A stretch of DNA of 10,971 nt from an uncultured Butyricicoccus sp. (GCA_900544475.1 UQVU01000053.1:1-10971), one strand, 5' to 3'. Shown: positions 1 through 6,774, numbered from the stretch's first letter. Program-made: numbers and translations. Notes: generated from the sequence alone by a model not told the origin.

Positions 1-506
1 ACTGCAAAAGTGTCATCGCTACTCTCCGGTTTCTTCGCAGTTACATCGCCATTAATGGTCATCTTGCCCAGATTCTTAATAGCGTGCCACTGGTCAGATA
101 CATAAGTACCGCCATTCAGATTTGCAACCGCATCTGGAAAGTTCGCAACGGCAGCCGATTCACCTGCAGATGTCAGCACTTCACCATTGCCGACAATAGT
201 TAAAGTACCTTTGTTGACGAGTGTATAACCATCACTCGATTCAATATTGTAACCATTCAGGTCAATAGTGACATTTTTATCCGCCGGAATCTTAACAATA
301 CCGTGAATGTTGGTATCCAAGCTGATCGTGTAATTATCCCCAGAAGCGCCATTGATTGCATTCTGTAAATCTTCATACGAGTTGATTTTAAAACTTGGCT
401 TGTTTTCAGACGCAGTCACATCATCGTTGCCTGCCAATGCCGCCGGCATCATGCCAAACGTCATCACTGCAACTAGTGTTCCTGCTAATAATCTTTTTTT
501 CATCAT
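1..506 (-). CDS. Secreted surface protein, N-terminal part (probable beta-helix adhesin), runs off left edge
   Basis: Reading leftward from 506 there is an unbroken frame of 168 codons to the window edge. It opens with Met-Met-Lys-Lys-Arg, a hydrophobic stretch and Ala-Leu-Ala (about residues 23-25), a good Sec signal peptide. The mature part has short Gly/Asn/Thr-rich strand-turn units of the types NVTIDLNGYNI, NKGTLTIVGNGEV and NLGKMTINGDV, as in right-handed beta-helix surface proteins of gut Firmicutes. AGGAGG at 512-517 lies 5 nt before the first ATG (506) and 8 nt before the second (503), so translation may begin at either. The gene has its own promoter (711-738) and a leader of about 200 nt. 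Base composition is clearly AT-richer than the metabolic genes to the right, which hints at separate ancestry. No enzymatic motif is seen. Adhesin or cell-envelope function is inferred, and the anchor would lie outside the window. Confidence 0.75.
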   Translation of the reverse strand, partial: MMKKRLLAGTLVAVMTFGMMPAALAGNDDVTASENKPSFKINSYEDLQNAINGASGDNYTISLDTNIHGIVKIPADKNVTIDLNGYNIESSDGYTLVNKGTLTIVGNGEVLTSAGESAAVANFPDAVANLNGGTYVSDQWHAIKNLGKMTINGDVTAKKPESSDDTFA

Positions 507-613
507 ATTTTCCTCCTTTTTATATTCCGGCCCTGCGCTCTTTCGTTTATTTGCAGAACCTTCGGCCGCAGGTCTCTCCGCTCCGCTTCGAAAAATTTTG
601 TCATTAGAACGGA

Positions 614-694
614 TTGTATCAGGATAGTCCTATCCTGATACAAGGGTACCCTTGTATCAGGATAGTCCTATCCTGATACAAGGGTACCCTTGTG
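614..694. repeat. Two 38-bp tandem repeats forming nested palindromes in the leader of the surface-protein gene
   Basis: The 38-bp unit 614-651 is repeated exactly at 652-689, and a third copy starts (TTGT) at 690. Each unit holds a 14-bp inverted repeat (TTGTATCAGGATAG, spacer TC, and its complement) followed by the palindrome GGGTACCC. Because GGGTACCC flanks both sides of the second unit, 640-693 is a perfect inverted repeat with 26-bp arms and a 2-nt spacer. A second palindrome centred at 647.5 spans 614-681 with two mismatched pairs, so alternative hairpins compete. A degenerate half-unit (GTGTATCAAATAGG on the minus strand, 695-708) lies beside the -10 box. There is no T-run on either side, so it is not a simple terminator. 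It could be a set of operators, a leader RNA structure or a mobile-repeat remnant. Confidence 0.9.
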
Positions 695-710
695 CCTATT
701 TGATACACTT

Positions 711-738
711 ATTATATCCCCTCTGCCTGCTTTGTCAA
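711..738 (-). promoter_or_regulatory. Consensus sigma-A promoter of the surface-protein gene
   Basis: On the minus strand TTGACA (738-733), 16 nt, then TATAAT (716-711): both hexamers are perfect consensus. The predicted start site is near 704, giving a leader of about 200 nt that contains the whole 614-694 palindromic repeat. Such a strong core promoter with palindromes directly downstream suggests that expression is held down by something acting on the repeat or the leader RNA. Confidence 0.8.
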
Positions 739-827
739 TATTAGTTATATAAAATTTCAGCAAAAGTATATTCCTGTATGTTTCTGGCAGTCATTCATCA
801 GCCCATAAATGTTATGGAACCGCCCGA

Positions 828-1478
828 AAAATTGCGGACGTTCTGGTGGACGGCAAAAGCATCGGTGCGGTAGCGTCCTATAAGTTCGTCAAGGTGCAGA
901 CCGCGCACACCATCGAGGCGCGTTTTGCGACGGCTCCGATGAAAGATCCCGATACCGGATTTTCCGATATTGCCAAGTCGGATTACTTCTATGATGCGGT
1001 GAAGTGGGCGGTAGGCAGCAAGGTGACTTCCGGTCTGACCGAAACGACCTTCGGGCCGCAGGAGACCTGTACGCGCGCACAGACGGTCACTTTCCTGTGG
1101 CGCGCTGCCGGTTCTCCGCAGACGAACAGCGTAGATAATCCGTTCACCGACGTCAAACGTTCGGATTATTACTATCAGGCGGTTCTGTGGGCGGTTGCGA
1201 ACAATGTAACGAACGGCGTTTCTGCAACTTCCTTTGACCCGAATGTAACGGTACAGCGCGATCAGGTCGTAACCTTCCTGTGGCGTGCATCAGGCAAACC
1301 CGCAGCCAAGGCAGATCTCGCCTTCAGCGATCTGGCGGACGGCGCATTCTATGCCGATGCAGTTCAGTGGGCGGTCGCGCACGGCATCACTACCGGCACT
1401 TCCTCAACGACCTTCGCCCCGGCAGACGGCTGCACCAGAGCGCAGATCGTAACGTTCCTGTATCGCAGCAAGAACTAA
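828..1478 (+). pseudogene. SLH-domain surface protein, C-terminal remnant without a start
   Basis: The frame is open from 753 but has no ATG. The first possible start, GTG at 846, has no Shine-Dalgarno sequence. Recognisable protein begins near 828 (KIADVLVDGKSIGAVASY), a phrase normally found deep inside large repeat-containing surface proteins. Counting from the GTG, three SLH domains follow at about residues 38-91, 96-151 and 157-208, each with the F(S/T)D start, a YxDAVxWAV-like helix and a VTFLWR or VTFLYR end. SLH triplets anchor proteins to secondary cell-wall polymers and normally sit at the end of exported proteins. Here the signal peptide and the functional N-terminal part are missing, so the product could not be exported as it stands. 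It is most likely the 3' remnant of a gene broken near 828. If transcribed from GTG 846 it would give a 210-residue cytosolic fragment. Confidence 0.7.
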
Positions 1479-1500
1479 AAATTTGATTGGACAGCAGACA

Positions 1501-1537
1501 GACCCCGGGGCAGCCGCTCCGGGGGTTCTATTATTTT
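1501..1537 (+). terminator. Rho-independent terminator after the SLH gene
   Basis: A GC-rich hairpin pairs 1502-1511 with 1516-1526 (one G bulge, one G-U pair, AGCC loop) and is followed by the T-rich run TTCTATTATTTTAT. It lies 22 nt after the SLH stop codon. A well-kept terminator supports this being the original 3' end of the SLH gene. Confidence 0.75.
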
Positions 1538-1566
1538 ATAACTTCCGCCGAATCAAAGGTTTCCCC

Positions 1567-1595
1567 TTGCATAATCTCTCCGAATTCCCTATAAT
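1567..1595 (+). promoter_or_regulatory. Sigma-A promoter of the ROK repressor gene
   Basis: TTGCAT (1567-1572), 17 nt, then the perfect -10 box TATAAT (1590-1595). The predicted start is near 1602, giving a leader of about 55 nt before the ATG at 1658. Confidence 0.7.
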
Positions 1596-1596
1596 A

Positions 1597-1625
1597 GAAA
1601 TGACTTTATAAATTACATTTCATAT
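1597..1625 (+). promoter_or_regulatory. Candidate ROK operator in its own promoter region
   Basis: The 8-bp palindrome TTTATAAA (1605-1612), then 8 nt, then CATAT (1621-1625). The same TTTATAAA-N8-CATAT arrangement occurs after the polyol-operon promoter (2931-2951). It is flanked by the inverted repeat GAAATG (1597-1602) and CATTTC (1616-1621). Its position across the start site suits autorepression. The region is AT-rich, so chance similarity is possible. Confidence 0.4.
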
Positions 1626-1657
1626 GTCGTTTTCGTATCCGGAGGTGACGCATCCAG

Positions 1658-2785
1658 ATGATAAAAGGCGGAGCGAACAACCGCGATGTAAAGAAAATCA
1701 ACCGCATTCGAACGATGCGCAGCATTTTTGCCTGCGAGCGCATTTCCCAGCCCGAACTGGCGGCCAAGGTCGGCAACAGCTGGCCGACTGTGCTCCAGAA
1801 CGTCAAAGAGCTGATGGAAATGGGACTGGTGCAGGAGGTCGGCACCTTCGAGTCCACCGGCGGCCGCAAGGCGAAAGCCTTTGCCCCGGTGCGGAACGCC
1901 CGCTATGCGGTCGGTCTCGAAATAACGCAGAACCATATCGGTGCGGTTCTGGTCGATTTATCCGGCGAACTGGTGCGGTTTGAGCGAAAAAAGCGCCCCT
2001 TTGAGCGGTGCGACGCCTACGCCGCCGGACTCGCCGAGCTTGTAAAGAGCCTGCTCGAAAAAGAGGGATGCCCGACGGAAACCGTGCTCGGCGTCGGTAT
2101 TTCCCTGCCCGGCATTCTCGATCGGGACGAGAAAACGCTCGTCTATTCCCACGCGCTCGGTCTGCGCGGCGTGCCGGTCGAGGAGTTCAGCCGCTGCATC
2201 CCCTTCCCCTGCCGCTTCATCAACGACGCGAACGCCGCCGGACTCGCCGAGATCCGCGGCCGCGAAAACCTGCACAGCCTCGTCTATCTCTCGCTGAGCA
2301 ACAGCGTCGGCGGCTCGATTTTCACGGGCGGCTCGCTCTACGCCGGGGAGCACCTCCGCGCCGGCGAGTTCGGCCACATGACCCTCGTCCCGGACGGCCG
2401 CCCCTGCTACTGCGGCAAGCGCGGCTGCGTGGACGCTTACTGCTCCGCAAAGGTGCTCTCCGCGTTGACCGGCGGCAATCTTGCGCTGTTTTTCGACGGT
2501 CTGCGTGCCGGAGACCGCACGCTTCAGGCCGCGTGGGACGAATACCTCGCCCATCTCGCGGTCGCGGTGAACAACCTGCGCATGATTTTTGACTGCGATG
2601 TGATCGTCGGCGGCTACGTGGGCGGTTTTCTGTCCGAATTCGGTGCGCCGCTGCGGGAGCTTCTGGCCCGGCACAACACCTTCGAGCCGGACAGCAGCTA
2701 CCTGAAATTCAGCCGCTATCAGCTGGAATCCTCCGCGCTCGGCGCAGCGCTCGTGCACATTGAGTCGTTTATTCAGTCGTTATAA
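1658..2785 (+). CDS. ROK-family transcriptional repressor
   Basis: This 375-residue protein is a normal length for NagC/Mlc/XylR-type ROK regulators. Residues about 10-60 form a winged helix-turn-helix (ISQPELAAKVGNSWPTVLQNVKEL), and the wing carries STGGRKAK at 66-73. From about residue 84 there is a ROK sugar-kinase-like fold, with NDAN at 189-192, GEFGH ending at His240, and the zinc-binding set Cys250, Cys252 and Cys257 (CYCGKRGC). The phosphate-binding DxGxT motif of true ROK kinases is degenerate (LEIT, 87-90), which together with the DNA-binding domain points to a sugar-sensing repressor rather than a kinase. GGAGGTGA at 1641-1648 with a 9-nt spacer fixes the ATG. The gene is monocistronic, with its own promoter and terminator, and lies directly before the polyol operon on the same strand. 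That operon is the likely target and its sugar or polyol the likely inducer (inference). Confidence 0.9.
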   Translation: MIKGGANNRDVKKINRIRTMRSIFACERISQPELAAKVGNSWPTVLQNVKELMEMGLVQEVGTFESTGGRKAKAFAPVRNARYAVGLEITQNHIGAVLVDLSGELVRFERKKRPFERCDAYAAGLAELVKSLLEKEGCPTETVLGVGISLPGILDRDEKTLVYSHALGLRGVPVEEFSRCIPFPCRFINDANAAGLAEIRGRENLHSLVYLSLSNSVGGSIFTGGSLYAGEHLRAGEFGHMTLVPDGRPCYCGKRGCVDAYCSAKVLSALTGGNLALFFDGLRAGDRTLQAAWDEYLAHLAVAVNNLRMIFDCDVIVGGYVGGFLSEFGAPLRELLARHNTFEPDSSYLKFSRYQLESSALGAALVHIESFIQSL

Positions 2786-2799
2786 CTTGAATTTTCTCG

Positions 2800-2827
2800 G
2801 GGACAGACTTCTGTCCCTGATTTTTTT
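2800..2827 (+). terminator. Rho-independent terminator after the ROK gene
   Basis: The stem GGGACAG/CTGTCCC (2800-2806 and 2811-2817) with loop ACTT is followed by TGATTTTTTT. It separates the repressor transcript from the polyol operon. Confidence 0.9.
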
Positions 2828-2881
2828 GCACAATTTTACGTCCGCGCTCTTGTGCATATCTCTGAAATGCTGCTGCGGGGA

Positions 2882-2910
2882 TTGACAATCTTTCTGCCCT
2901 GTGCTAATTT
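2882..2910 (+). promoter_or_regulatory. Promoter of the polyol operon
   Basis: TTGACA (2882-2887), 17 nt, then TAATTT (2905-2910) with an upstream TG (2902-2903) giving an extended -10 box. The predicted start is near 2917, about 55 nt before the first ATG. Confidence 0.75.
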
Positions 2911-2951
2911 ATAGCTACATTCATAAGTAGTTTATAAAAGTAAATACATAT
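2908..2951 (+). promoter_or_regulatory. Candidate operator of the polyol operon
   Basis: Two overlapping signals cover the -10 box and start site. One is an inverted repeat, TTTATA-G-CTAC (2908-2918) against GTAG-TT-TATAAA (2927-2938), with an 8-nt centre and a one-base difference between arms. The other is TTTATAAA (2931-2938)-N8-CATAT (2947-2951), the same arrangement as in the ROK promoter region. Binding here would block transcription, as expected for a local ROK repressor. Confidence 0.4.
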
Positions 2952-2971
2952 AACAATGCGGAGGGATTTTT

Positions 2972-4033
2972 ATGGAAGGCAAAATGAAAGTAGCAGTCAT
3001 GAACGGCATCGGCAAAATGGGTTACACCACGCGCGATATTCCGACGCCGAAGGACGATGAGGTGCTGGTAAAGCTCGAATATGTCGGCATCTGCGGCAGC
3101 GATATGCACTATTACGAAACCGGCGCCATCGGTCATTACGTGGTCGAGCCGCCGTTCGTTCTGGGTCACGAGCCGGGCGGCACGGTCGTTGAGGTTGGCA
3201 AGAAGGTTACGCACCTCAAGGTCGGCGACCGCGTTGCGCTCGAACCGGGCAAGACCTGCGGCCACTGCAAATTCTGCCGCGAGGGCAAATACAACCTCTG
3301 TCCGGATGTTGTATTTTTCGCGACTCCCCCGGTAGACGGTGTTTTTCAGGAGTATGTGGCACATGAAGCAAACCTCTGCTTCAAGCTGCCGGACAACGTA
3401 AGCACGCTCGAAGGCGCGCTCATCGAGCCGCTCGCGGTCGGCTTCCACGCGGCCAATCAGGGCGGCGCACACGCCGGTCAGACCGCCGTTGTCATGGGCG
3501 CGGGCTGCATCGGTCTGATGAGCATGATGGCGCTCAAGTCTGAGGGTGTTTCCCACGTTTACGTGGTGGACATCATGCAGGCGCGTCTGGACAAGGCGCT
3601 CGAGCTCGGCGCGGACGGCGTGATCAACGGCAAGGAGCAGAACGCCGTGCAGGCCGTTCTCGACCTGACCGACGGCTTCGGCTGCGATCTAGTCATCGAA
3701 ACCGCAGGCACCGAGTTCACCACCCGTCAGGCCATCGAAATGGTGCACAAGGGCGCGACCATCGTTCTCGTCGGCTACTCCAAGTCGGGCGAAATGACGC
3801 TCCCCGTCAGCCTCGCACTTGACAAGGAGCTGACCTTCAAGACCGTGTTCCGCTACCGCCACATCTACCCCATGGCCATCGACGCGGTCGCCTCGGGCAA
3901 AATCAACCTCAAAGGCGTCGTGACCAACATTTTCGACTTTGACGACATCCAGAACGCGATGGACAAGAGCATCGCCGACAAGGCGAACATCGTCAAGGCG
4001 GTCGTGAAAATCGCGGACGAAACCCGGCTTTAA
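2972..4033 (+). CDS. Zinc-dependent polyol (sorbitol/xylitol-type) dehydrogenase
   Basis: This 353-residue medium-chain dehydrogenase oxidises a sugar alcohol to a ketose with NAD+. Catalytic zinc ligands are Cys41 ([10 protein letters not shown]), His66-Glu67 (GHEPGG) and Glu152 (IEPLAV). The structural zinc set is complete: Cys96, Cys99, Cys102 and Cys110. The nucleotide fold shows GAGCIG at 176-181 and an acidic residue at the end of the second strand (Asp200 in VYVVDI), which favours NAD over NADP. The [16 protein letters not shown] segment is typical of sorbitol and xylitol dehydrogenases. GGAGGG at 2960-2965, 6 nt before ATG 2972, decides the start; the internal ATG at 2984 has no such site. 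It is first in an operon with a symporter and a fructokinase, so sorbitol to fructose is the best guess. Xylitol or another polyol remains possible, though no xylulokinase is seen. Confidence 0.88.
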   Translation: MEGKMKVAVMNGIGKMGYTTRDIPTPKDDEVLVKLEYVGICGSDMHYYETGAIGHYVVEPPFVLGHEPGGTVVEVGKKVTHLKVGDRVALEPGKTCGHCKFCREGKYNLCPDVVFFATPPVDGVFQEYVAHEANLCFKLPDNVSTLEGALIEPLAVGFHAANQGGAHAGQTAVVMGAGCIGLMSMMALKSEGVSHVYVVDIMQARLDKALELGADGVINGKEQNAVQAVLDLTDGFGCDLVIETAGTEFTTRQAIEMVHKGATIVLVGYSKSGEMTLPVSLALDKELTFKTVFRYRHIYPMAIDAVASGKINLKGVVTNIFDFDDIQNAMDKSIADKANIVKAVVKIADETRL

Positions 4034-4072
4034 GCCTCGGAACAGGGTAAAGAGAGAAAGGAGCTGCGCCGA

Positions 4073-5476
4073 ATGAGCAGTAACACCGCACCGTCCCGGC
4101 AGCAAGACACCAATATCAAGGTTCCGCTGATCAGCAGGATCGCCTACGGCATGGGCGACGTCGGCTGCAATTTCAGCTGGATGTTTGTCGGCAATTTTCT
4201 GATGATTTTCTACACCGATGTCTGCGGCATCAGCATGGCGGCGGTTTCGCTGCTGATGCTGGTCTCCCGCTTCTGGGACGCGATAAACGACCCGGTCATC
4301 GGCTCGCTCAGCGACCGCACCCGCACCCGCTGGGGCCGCTACCGCCCGTGGCTGCTGATCGGCGCGCCGCTCACCGCCGTCGTTCTGGTGCTGACGTTCT
4401 GGGCGCATCCGGCGTGGCCGGACAGGGCGAAAAGCCTGTATATGTACATCACCTACTGCGTGCTGGTGCTCGGCTACACTTGCATCAACATTCCCTACGG
4501 TACGCTGTGCGGCACGCTGACGCAGAACATCGAGGAGCGCGCGAAAATCAACACCTCCCGCTCGGTCTGCGCGATGATCGCCATCAACATCCTCAACATC
4601 ATCACGCTTCCGCTCATCTCTCACTTCGGCGGCGACAACGCCGCGCACGGCTACCTGATGGTGACGGTGCTCTACGGCGGCATCTTTACGCTCTGCCACT
4701 GGTTCTGCTTCGCAAAGACGAAGGAGGTCGTGCAGCCTCCCCGACGCGAAAAGGTTTCGCTGAAAAAGCAGTTTCAGGCGGCAGCGCAGAACCGTCCGTA
4801 TCTGATTGCGCTCGCCGGTCAATTTCTGTTCGGCGTGACCCTTTACGGCCGCAACGCTGACCTGCTCTATTACTTCAAATACGTGGAGGGCAACGAAAAC
4901 CTGTTCACGGTCTACTCTCTGATTTTAATTGTGCCGTCCATTCTCGGTGCGGCCGTGTTCCCCTTCGTGTTCGAAAAGCTCGGCAACAAGGGCCATACCG
5001 CCGCGCTGTTCTCCGCCGGAACCGGCGTTTCACTGATTGCCCTGTATTTCTTCAGCGCGGTATCCACCCCGGTGCCGTTCTACACGTTTGCCGCGCTCTC
5101 GCAGTTCTTCTTCTGCGGCTTCAACACCGCGATTTACGCCATCGTGCCCGACTGCGTGGAGTACGGCGAGTGGAAAACCGGCGTGCGCAACGACGGCTTC
5201 CAGTACGCCTTTGTGTCGCTCGGCAACAAGCTCGGCATGGCCATCGGCACTTCGGCACTCGCCGGCATTCTGGGCGCTTTGCGGTTCGTCCCCAATCAGG
5301 CGCAGAATGCCGCCGTGCAGACGAGCATGCACCTCGCCTTCTCGCTGATTCCCGGCGTGCTGTGGCTGTTAACGGCGGCCGTCCTGTTCTTCTATCGTAT
5401 CAACAAGCGTTCGTATAACCGCATCATGACTGAACTGAACGCGAAAAAGCAGTTTGAGGTGATTAAAAATGATTGA
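4073..5476 (+). CDS. GPH-family (MelB-type) sugar:cation symporter
   Basis: This 467-residue integral membrane protein has about 12 hydrophobic segments. It carries the GPH (glycoside-pentoside-hexuronide:cation symporter) hallmarks: YGMGD near residue 25, and FWDAINDPVIGSLSDRTRTR followed by WGRYRPW at about 67-93. Asp69 and Asp73 match the cation-site aspartates Asp55 and Asp59 of MelB. The conserved YGEWKTG-type segment occurs in the second half (VEYGEWKTGVRNDG). It is expected to bring the operon's substrate across the cytoplasmic membrane with Na+ or H+. AAAGGAG at 4057-4063 lies 9 nt before the ATG. The gap to the dehydrogenase is 39 nt and the 3' end overlaps the fructokinase by 8 nt, so the genes are co-transcribed and probably translationally coupled. 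The substrate cannot be read from sequence: a free polyol or a glycoside that releases one are both possible. Confidence 0.9.
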   Translation: MSSNTAPSRQQDTNIKVPLISRIAYGMGDVGCNFSWMFVGNFLMIFYTDVCGISMAAVSLLMLVSRFWDAINDPVIGSLSDRTRTRWGRYRPWLLIGAPLTAVVLVLTFWAHPAWPDRAKSLYMYITYCVLVLGYTCINIPYGTLCGTLTQNIEERAKINTSRSVCAMIAINILNIITLPLISHFGGDNAAHGYLMVTVLYGGIFTLCHWFCFAKTKEVVQPPRREKVSLKKQFQAAAQNRPYLIALAGQFLFGVTLYGRNADLLYYFKYVEGNENLFTVYSLILIVPSILGAAVFPFVFEKLGNKGHTAALFSAGTGVSLIALYFFSAVSTPVPFYTFAALSQFFFCGFNTAIYAIVPDCVEYGEWKTGVRNDGFQYAFVSLGNKLGMAIGTSALAGILGALRFVPNQAQNAAVQTSMHLAFSLIPGVLWLLTAAVLFFYRINKRSYNRIMTELNAKKQFEVIKND

Positions 5477-6437
5477 TGTTGCAGCTCTCGGTGAATGTCT
5501 AATCGACTTCACGCCGAACGGAGAAAACGCGCAGGGCATCGCGCTCTTTGCCCGCAACCCCGGCGGCGCACCGGCGAATGTTCTGGCGATGAACGCCCGG
5601 CTTGGCGGAAAGACCGCCTTCATCGGCAAGGTCGGCCGCGACGGCTTCGGGGATTTTCTGCGGCAGACGCTGCTCGACAGCGGAATTGACGTTTCCGGTC
5701 TGGCAGTCGATGAAAAGGTGCCCACGACGCTCGCTTTCGTCCAGCTCGACGCGAACGGCGACCGCTCGTTTACGTTCTACCGCAGCCCCGGCGCGGACAT
5801 CATGCTGCGCGAGTCCGAGGTCGATACCGCGCTGCTCGACGACTGCGCCATCTTCCATTTCGGTTCGGTTTCCATGACCGCCGACCCCTGCCGCACGGCG
5901 ACGCTCTCCGCGGCCCGCTATGCGCGGCAGAAGGGAAAACTCGTCAGCTTCGACCCGAACTACCGTCCGCTTCTCTGGGACGATACCGAAGAGGCGGTTC
6001 TCCGGATGAAGGAAAGCATCCGCCTCGCGGACATTCTCAAGGTTTCCGAGGAGGAAATGCAGCTCGTGACCGGCGAAAGCAACCCGGAACGCGGCTCGAA
6101 GGCGCTGCTCGATATGGGGCCGTCGCTCGTACTGGTGTCCATGGGCGCGAAGGGCGCTTACTGCCGCAACGCAGTGTGTGCCGGGGCGCTCCCGACCTTC
6201 GATGTGCCGACGGTAGACACCACCGGCGCAGGCGACGCCTTCATGGGCGCAATCCACTTCCTGCTGAAAGGCAAGACCGCCGAGGAGCTGCGCGCGCTCC
6301 CCGAGGATGCGCTCCGCGAAATCGTCCGCTTCGGCAACGCCGCCGGCAGTCTGACCACCACAAAGGGCGGCGCTATCCCCGCCATGCCCTCCATGGAAGA
6401 AATCCGCAGCTGTATCGCCTCCGCCCCTCTGCTCTGA
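5469..6437 (+). CDS. PfkB-family fructokinase
   Basis: This 322-residue ribokinase/PfkB-fold sugar kinase phosphorylates a ketose with ATP. Visible marks are GECLIDF at 8-14, the substrate-site Asn-Pro-Gly-Gly-Ala-Pro-Ala-Asn at 30-37, the fructokinase-like FDPNYRPLLW segment in the middle, and the C-terminal signature TTGAGDAF with catalytic Asp256. FDPNYRP favours fructokinase over 2-keto-3-deoxygluconate kinase or ribokinase. Its ATG overlaps the symporter stop by 8 nt, and GAGGTG at 5456-5461 provides the ribosome site. In context it would convert the fructose made by the dehydrogenase to fructose-6-phosphate, so the whole route to glycolysis is independent of PTS transport. Confidence 0.88.
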   Translation: MIDVAALGECLIDFTPNGENAQGIALFARNPGGAPANVLAMNARLGGKTAFIGKVGRDGFGDFLRQTLLDSGIDVSGLAVDEKVPTTLAFVQLDANGDRSFTFYRSPGADIMLRESEVDTALLDDCAIFHFGSVSMTADPCRTATLSAARYARQKGKLVSFDPNYRPLLWDDTEEAVLRMKESIRLADILKVSEEEMQLVTGESNPERGSKALLDMGPSLVLVSMGAKGAYCRNAVCAGALPTFDVPTVDTTGAGDAFMGAIHFLLKGKTAEELRALPEDALREIVRFGNAAGSLTTTKGGAIPAMPSMEEIRSCIASAPLL

Positions 6438-6455
6438 TGGAAAGGAATTCTGGAT

Positions 6456-6698
6456 ATGACTGAAGTAAAAATTCGTTTGCAGCAGACCGATCAGGTCAAA
6501 AAACTCGTCGATTTTCTCACTCCCTGCCCGTATGAGGTCAATCTGGTTTCCGGCCGCTACACGATCGACGCGAAGTCCCTGCTCGGCATTTACAGCCTCG
6601 ACCTGAGCAATCTGCTGACGCTCGTCATCTACTCGGACGACTGCGACGGCCTGCTCCGGCAGCTCCGCGCGCTCCTCCCCGACTGCCTCGTTCCGTAA
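6456..6698 (+). CDS. HPr-like regulatory protein lacking the phosphocarrier histidine (Crh-like)
   Basis: This 80-residue protein aligns with HPr through VNL-V-SGRYTIDAKSLLGIYSLDL (28-50), which matches the HPr segment around regulatory Ser46 (KSIMGVMSL in Bacillus). Ser41 sits in the Ser46 position. The N-terminal GxHARPA motif is absent, and there is no histidine anywhere in the protein, so it cannot accept phosphate from enzyme I. B. subtilis Crh is the known precedent: it has lost His15, keeps Ser46 and acts as a corepressor for CcpA. A similar regulatory role is inferred here, though HPr kinase/CcpA interaction is unproven. The ATG at 6456 follows GGAAAGGA, 18 nt after the fructokinase stop. 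It is the last gene of the polyol operon, which ends in a strong terminator 30 nt downstream. Confidence 0.75.
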   Translation: MTEVKIRLQQTDQVKKLVDFLTPCPYEVNLVSGRYTIDAKSLLGIYSLDLSNLLTLVIYSDDCDGLLRQLRALLPDCLVP

Positions 6699-6728
6699 AC
6701 CCGCTTCCTTCTCTCTCATTTCCGTATA

Positions 6729-6774
6729 CCGCCCGGCTCGTTCTCTCTCCTTCATCAGAGCCGGGCGGGTTTTT
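6729..6774 (+). terminator. Strong rho-independent terminator of the polyol operon
   Basis: A perfect 11-bp GC-rich stem, CCGCCCGGCTC (6729-6739) against GAGCCGGGCGG (6758-6768), with an 18-nt pyrimidine-rich loop, is followed by GTTTTT. The GntR promoter begins only 2 nt further on. Confidence 0.92.

Noticed and set aside
352..627. Plus-strand open frames over the left region
   Set aside because: They lie antisense to the well-supported surface-protein start, its ribosome site and its leader, and their sequence resembles no protein I know.
614..694. The 38-bp repeats as a CRISPR array
   Set aside because: The copies are directly adjacent with no unique spacers, and no cas genes are in view.
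614..694. The palindromes as a simple intrinsic terminator
   Set aside because: No T-run follows the hairpin on either strand, and the element sits just after a promoter rather than after a gene.
846..1478. GTG at 846 as a genuine start of a complete 210-residue SLH protein
   Set aside because: There is no ribosome site before it, no signal peptide after it, and family-like sequence continues upstream in frame to about 828. A truncated gene explains this better.
1658..2785. ROK protein as a sugar kinase (glucokinase)
   Set aside because: It has an N-terminal DNA-binding domain and a degenerate phosphate-binding motif, as in ROK repressors.
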